9,026 nt of DNA from Leptospiraceae bacterium (lineage in GTDB: Bacteria; Spirochaetota; Leptospiria; Turneriellales; Turneriellaceae): the NCBI GenBank assembly GCA_016788945.1, contig JAEUSA010000072.1, forward strand, positions 1-9,026, read 5' to 3'. The stretch's first letter is position 1, and the number at the start of each line of letters is the position of its first letter. Below the pieces are notes generated by a model. The model was given only the letters and a program-made list of their open reading frames with translations. It had not been told where the DNA came from and did not search any database. A program made the position numbers and the translations under genes. This document shows positions 5,054 through 9,026 of this stretch, in pieces.

Positions 5054-6801
5054 AAAAAATATATGCTCAGGTAATGCTCATCGCCATGGCGTTTTCAGGC
5101 TGCGCAAAACCTTTTGATTTAGATGCCGAGTTCGGCGTTGTCGTTGAAGGTCCCGGTGTGGTTGCGACACCGAGTGGTTTAACCACTTCAGAGGCTGGGG
5201 ACACTGCTGTTTTTCGCCTGCGGTTGAGAACGCAGCCGACGGCGAACGTGACATTGACGCTGCAGAGTAGCAATGTCGCCGAAGGGCGCTTGCGGGCGCT
5301 CGGCGGGGTCTGCGACGCTGTCAATGGCATTCCGGTCACCACAACATGCACAATGGTCTTCACCCCTGCAAACTGGAACCAGCCGCAGGACGTCGCCGTG
5401 GTGGGGCAGGATGATATTGTCAGCGATGGCGATGTCCTCTATACGATCTTTTTCCCGGTAGCCGCGAGCAGTTCTGATCCGAAATATAGCGGTCTCACGG
5501 CGTCGACAATTCTGATTACCAACACCGATAATGACGTTCCGGGTGTCAGTGTTACGCCAACGACCGGCACGACGACTGAACTGGGGGGCAGTTTTTCTTT
5601 CAATGTCGTGTTGCAGATTCAACCTTCGGCAACCGTGACGATTTCCTTGTCGAGTTCAAATGAGGCAGAAGGCCGCGTGCGTCGCACTGCCGGCGTCTGT
5701 AATAATGGTGGAACGGTGGCAACCGGTTCATGCACGCTCACTTTTACGGCCGCCAACTGGAACATCGCCCAGTCGGTAACGGTTACGGGAGTCGACGATT
5801 TGGTTGCCGATGGCCCTCAGGGCTATACGATTGTGCTGGCTCCTGCCGTGAGCGCCGATACGCGATATAACGGCCTTGATCCGGTCGATGTTGCGCTGAC
5901 CAACACTGATAACGGCCTCTTTCCCGGCTTCACTGTGAATCCGACATCTGGTCTGGTGACTACAGAATCAGGGGGAACAGCGACATTTACAGTAAGACTC
6001 AACACCGCGCCCACTGCTAATGTAAACATTTCGCTCACATCGAGTAACATTTCGGAAGGTTCGGTAGCGCCCGCGAGTCTGACTTTTACCACGGCGAATT
6101 GGAATACTAACCAAACCGTAACCGTAACGGGAGTCGCCGATAACCGCATCGACGGCAATACTGCGTATAGTGTCGTAACAGCCGCCGCAAGTAGCAGCGA
6201 TGCCGCCTACAACGGATTGAATCCGCCAGATGTTTCGGTTACGAATACGAACATCGATTCAGGTAAGTATTTGTTCATAACCAATGCCACGAGAAACGGA
6301 TCGTTCGGCGGTAGCTTGGCTGCTGATACCGTATGCAATAGTGATTCGGCAAAACCGCGGGCGGGTACTTACCGCGCTGTTTTGGGACATTATGGTGCGC
6401 CGGTCATATCCGATGCAGGGCCGCCGGTGATTTATGATCCGTTCCCAGAGCGGGAGTTATTTACTGACTGGGTTCTCTGGGGGAATACAAAGTATTACCG
6501 GGGAGCAGATGGCTATCTTGTCGGCACAACGAATGCATCCGGCGCATTGCCGGCGACCCTCGTGAATTCGATGCATAATGCCGCGATCACCTATTGGACC
6601 GGGTTAACGTCGGGGGCTTTTATCTCAGACAGTTGCATTGTTTCGGCCGTTCCTCCCAGCAGCTTGGGGCCGACCTGGGGATCATCGTCGTCGAGTCGAT
6701 ATGGAACGGCCGGAAATGGTCTTTCAACCAGCGGCACAGCAATCGATTCCGCTCAAGTTCAGTGCAACCAATTCTTGAGGTTGCTTTGTGCCGAGCAGTA
6801 A
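5050..6801 (+). CDS. Lipoprotein with three Calx-beta-like repeats and DUF1554 domain
   Basis: A 583-residue surface lipoprotein. The signal [18 protein letters not shown] has a relaxed lipobox (FSGC) with Cys18 as the lipidation site. Three repeats follow: about 35-162, 164-288 and 292-402. Each carries TT-E-GG-A-F, a P-A-V-SL-SSN-EG core, F-T-ANWN-Q-V-V-G, Y-GL and VTNTDN, the pattern of Calx-beta-like or cadherin-like extracellular modules. Repeats 1 and 2 contain an inserted cysteine pair (C88/C100 and C217/C228); repeat 3 lacks it. Residues 405-583 match DUF1554, a C-lectin-like Leptospira-type domain: [53 protein letters not shown], and C572/C580 near the end (FLRLLCAEQ). This suggests surface binding of host or environmental ligands. 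It overlaps the upstream stop by four bases (ATGA), and the downstream gene begins close behind. Ligand unknown. Confidence 0.9.
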   Translation: MKKIYAQVMLIAMAFSGCAKPFDLDAEFGVVVEGPGVVATPSGLTTSEAGDTAVFRLRLRTQPTANVTLTLQSSNVAEGRLRALGGVCDAVNGIPVTTTCTMVFTPANWNQPQDVAVVGQDDIVSDGDVLYTIFFPVAASSSDPKYSGLTASTILITNTDNDVPGVSVTPTTGTTTELGGSFSFNVVLQIQPSATVTISLSSSNEAEGRVRRTAGVCNNGGTVATGSCTLTFTAANWNIAQSVTVTGVDDLVADGPQGYTIVLAPAVSADTRYNGLDPVDVALTNTDNGLFPGFTVNPTSGLVTTESGGTATFTVRLNTAPTANVNISLTSSNISEGSVAPASLTFTTANWNTNQTVTVTGVADNRIDGNTAYSVVTAAASSSDAAYNGLNPPDVSVTNTNIDSGKYLFITNATRNGSFGGSLAADTVCNSDSAKPRAGTYRAVLGHYGAPVISDAGPPVIYDPFPERELFTDWVLWGNTKYYRGADGYLVGTTNASGALPATLVNSMHNAAITYWTGLTSGAFISDSCIVSAVPPSSLGPTWGSSSSSRYGTAGNGLSTSGTAIDSAQVQCNQFLRLLCAEQ

Positions 6802-6875
6802 TGCGCGAAGGAGTGTCGCGCCTTATGGTCAAAGATGCCGTTACGTTGCAAAGTCAATCGATTTATGAGCGAACT
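6802..6875 (+). other. Short intergenic stretch with alternative in-frame starts
   Basis: The 74 bases between the DUF1554 lipoprotein stop and the preferred start of the modular lipoprotein remain open in the latter's frame. ATG 6801 overlaps the upstream stop as TAATG. ATG 6825 lies about 15 bases after AAGGAG (6808-6813). No hairpin or terminator is visible, in keeping with co-transcription. Confidence 0.4.
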
Positions 6876-9026
6876 ATGAAAAACCATGCATTTGCCACGA
6901 TCGTGGCTCTCTCAATGCTGTTCTCGTGTTCACGGGGCAAAAACGAAATGGTTTACATGTACACCGATCGTGCTGAACCCACGGGTGTCACGCAGACTGT
7001 CTTTAATGCTGAGGGGGGCGTCGTTCACCTCGGCAATGAAGCCGCGCTGTCAGTTTTTCCGGAAAGCCTTCCACAAGAGCAGATTAGTATCACGCTGAAA
7101 CGGCTCGAAAAACCGGAATCTCAAGGCGAGATCCGTCCCGTGGGGCCTGCTTACGAATTTTCACCGCATGATATCGAATTTCTGACGGATAATCAGGTTC
7201 GCTTCTGCTATTCTGTGGCCGATCTTCAGAGCGCAGGTCTCGAAGAAAAAACCATTCAAGTCTATTATTTCGATCCGGACACACGGCGGTACGAATCAGT
7301 CGGCGGCACCGTGGATTTTTCGGCTCACTGTGTCACCGCCGTAGTGAACCATTTTTCGACCTATCTCCCCGCCGCATACCAGTTGATCAACGTTGTGGGC
7401 AACAACCCACCGGCAGTGACTGGGACTGCCATCGTGCCCACGCAGGCCATTGCCTCGTTACCACTGCGTCTGCGCGTTATCATCACCGATTTCGACACCG
7501 GTCATAATCAGGGTGCCATCGCTTCAGCAATATTGACATACCGTATGGTCGGTGAGGCAACCGGTTCAACGTTTCCGCATAGTCTGCCGCTTGTTCCTGA
7601 TATGGCCGATGTCACAGGTCAGCGTTATTTTGCCATTATTCCGCCAAATCACGTGACCACCGTTGGAATTGAATACCGCATTCGTGCCATGGATAACCTT
7701 GGAGCGGTGCGCGAATTGCCAAACGTAACGCCCACAACATTCATCACACGGACTGTTCCGCATACCTTAAATCCAGGGGTGAGATTACGCATAAATAATC
7801 CCGGCTTGATCATTTCTGCCGGCTTCGCTCGTGACCTTACCGTTCAGGCGCGCGATGAAACCGGCACGTGGCGGATCGTTGAAGCCGACGGTGGTGGGTC
7901 AGCATTAGGATCTGTCTCCCGGGTCGTGCCGCAACGACTGCGCTTTACCGCTCAGACCGTTGGAGTCGGCCCTTTGAACGTGACGAGCGGGTCAGAGACT
8001 GCGACCTTATCGATTGATGTCCGACCCGGCCAGCTTGCAGCCATCAGGGTGCTGGACGCGAGCGGTATGCCTGTTATGGAGCCGGTCAGGGTACCGCAAA
8101 ATGCGAGTTATCAGTTTGATGCGGTGGGATACGACGCGTATGGCAACCACGTACTTGTGCCGCCCGCGTTCACGGTAACAGGCGGCATCGGCAGCATCAG
8201 CCCAACCGGGGATTTCACCGCTGGGGCATTGGCTCCTATGAATGGCACGATCACAGCCGAATTCGCTGGATTCAGTGATACAATTCCGGTCAATATACTC
8301 ACGGTACCTTCTGTCTCAGGAACATTACCCACTGAAGCTGCGTCCGCGGTCAAGGTGAACACAACCATTAGTGTGGTCTTTTCAGAACCGATGTCTGCGG
8401 TGACCCTAACCGCTTCGACCACAACATCTTGTACGGGATCAATCCACGTCTCCAAAGATGATTTTTTGACTTGCGTACCGATGTCGGGCGCTGCGCCCGT
8501 ACTATCTTCCGATCAACGGATTGCGTCAATCACGCCAGCGAGTGCGTTGTCAGGGTCTTCAACCTACAAAATACGCATCACTACCGAAGCCAAGAATCAG
8601 CAAGCTGTCGGGTTAGCGGCCGTGTATACTTCAGCGAGCGGATTTACGACTGGCGCATCGCCCGCTTGGCAATCGACTGCAGCGATGAGCTCACCGAGAG
8701 TAATGCATTCTGCGACCTTGCTCAATGATGGGCGTGTCTTGGTTGTCGGTGGAGTGGATGACACGGATACGCCATTGGCAAGCGCCGAAATTTTTGACCC
8801 TGCGCTCGGCGGTGGCGTGGGTGGGTTCACGCCAACGGGAGGCTTACCGTTAGCCCGTCGGGAACATACTGCAACAAAGCTTCAAGATGGTCGGGTTCTC
8901 ATCGTTGGCAATGCTCTCGAGGCAAGTGAAAATTATGTCTTTGATCCGGCGGCGAATGGTGGAAATGGCTTGTTCAGTCCCACGGGCTCTTGTGTGATTC
9001 CTCGCGGCCAGACGTCAGCAACTTTA
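6876..9026 (+). CDS. Large modular lipoprotein (ZU5-like, Ig-like, Big_5-like, Kelch), 3' end missing
   Basis: An open frame runs uninterrupted for 717 codons to the window edge. Residues 1-18 ([18 protein letters not shown]) are a lipoprotein signal with lipobox LFSC and Cys18. About 45-168 resemble a ZU5-type domain ([38 protein letters not shown]). About 174-290 form a beta-rich segment ([21 protein letters not shown]). About 298-475 are Ig-like, including [19 protein letters not shown] and [15 protein letters not shown]. About 476-594 match SbsA/Big_5 Ig-like domains ([34 protein letters not shown]). From about 600 at least two Kelch-type blades appear: [23 protein letters not shown] and [22 protein letters not shown] Kelch propeller should continue past the edge. 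In-frame ATGs at 6801 (in TAATG) and 6825 precede it, but 6876 gives a proper signal peptide. Last visible gene of the operon; probably adhesin-like or structural, with no catalytic motif seen. Confidence 0.9.
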   Translation, partial: MKNHAFATIVALSMLFSCSRGKNEMVYMYTDRAEPTGVTQTVFNAEGGVVHLGNEAALSVFPESLPQEQISITLKRLEKPESQGEIRPVGPAYEFSPHDIEFLTDNQVRFCYSVADLQSAGLEEKTIQVYYFDPDTRRYESVGGTVDFSAHCVTAVVNHFSTYLPAAYQLINVVGNNPPAVTGTAIVPTQAIASLPLRLRVIITDFDTGHNQGAIASAILTYRMVGEATGSTFPHSLPLVPDMADVTGQRYFAIIPPNHVTTVGIEYRIRAMDNLGAVRELPNVTPTTFITRTVPHTLNPGVRLRINNPGLIISAGFARDLTVQARDETGTWRIVEADGGGSALGSVSRVVPQRLRFTAQTVGVGPLNVTSGSETATLSIDVRPGQLAAIRVLDASGMPVMEPVRVPQNASYQFDAVGYDAYGNHVLVPPAFTVTGGIGSISPTGDFTAGALAPMNGTITAEFAGFSDTIPVNILTVPSVSGTLPTEAASAVKVNTTISVVFSEPMSAVTLTASTTTSCTGSIHVSKDDFLTCVPMSGAAPVLSSDQRIASITPASALSGSSTYKIRITTEAKNQQAVGLAAVYTSASGFTTGASPAWQSTAAMSSPRVMHSATLLNDGRVLVVGGVDDTDTPLASAEIFDPALGGGVGGFTPTGGLPLARREHTATKLQDGRVLIVGNALEASENYVFDPAANGGNGLFSPTGSCVIPRGQTSATL

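Noticed and set aside
5188..5622. Minus-strand 144-codon frame
   Set aside because: Arg-rich shadow of the Calx-beta-like repeats, whose protein-level repeat pattern is on the plus strand.
5770..6150. Near-identical DNA stretches around ACGGGAGTCG as a nucleotide repeat or mobile element
   Set aside because: They are the coding repeats of the lipoprotein's Calx-beta-like modules, with no terminal inverted repeats or target duplications.
8111..8830. Minus-strand frames of 114 and 77 codons, and the plus-strand frame at 8471
   Set aside because: All are shadows of the long open lipoprotein frame with Big_5-like and Kelch motifs.

Overview
The window looks like a chromosomal stretch of a spirochaete of the order Leptospirales (Leptospira/Leptonema/Turneriella-like). 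This is inferred from a C-terminal DUF1554-type domain, a family best known from Leptospira, from several lipoprotein signals with relaxed lipoboxes (FSGC, LFSC, VLSC), and from balanced base composition. It is not proven by any marker gene. Nearly every gene carries an export signal, so the whole window is a cell-envelope and secreted-protein region. I see no RNA genes, CRISPR arrays, insertion sequences or phage genes.

Left part (1-1937), minus strand, read right to left: a small exported protein with two cysteines (90 aa), a lysine-rich exported helical protein (138 aa), a short lipoprotein-like gene that appears frameshifted, and a class I SAM-dependent methyltransferase. After a 140-base gap a further exported protein starts at 132, behind a strong Shine-Dalgarno, and leaves the window. 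The first four genes are closely packed and probably co-transcribed.

Right part (2009-9026), plus strand: a single-domain STAS protein (anti-sigma factor antagonist type) is followed by an 88-base gap. Then come four tightly linked genes: a secreted protein with a histidine/aspartate pattern like zinc-dependent phospholipase C/S1-P1 nucleases; an exported protein joining an N-terminal periplasmic alpha/beta domain to a probable outer-membrane beta-barrel; a lipoprotein with three Calx-beta-like repeats and a DUF1554 domain; and a large modular lipoprotein (ZU5-like, Ig-like, SbsA/Big_5-like, Kelch) that runs off the right edge. The junctions are 5-41 bases, a 4-base ATGA overlap, and a TAATG contact. 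This suggests one operon for a surface or secreted module in which an enzyme, an outer-membrane protein and two adhesin-like lipoproteins are produced together. Its function is unknown.

Most notable non-coding signals: (1) a 12-bp hairpin/palindrome that puts the start codon of the phospholipase-like gene in its 4-base loop and its Shine-Dalgarno in its stem; (2) a motif of eight A followed by TGGCATAA, shared by two separate intergenic regions, that looks like an extended -10 promoter; (3) an operator-like palindrome in the divergent intergenic region; (4) tandem ribosome-binding sites with nested GTG starts before the 90-aa gene.
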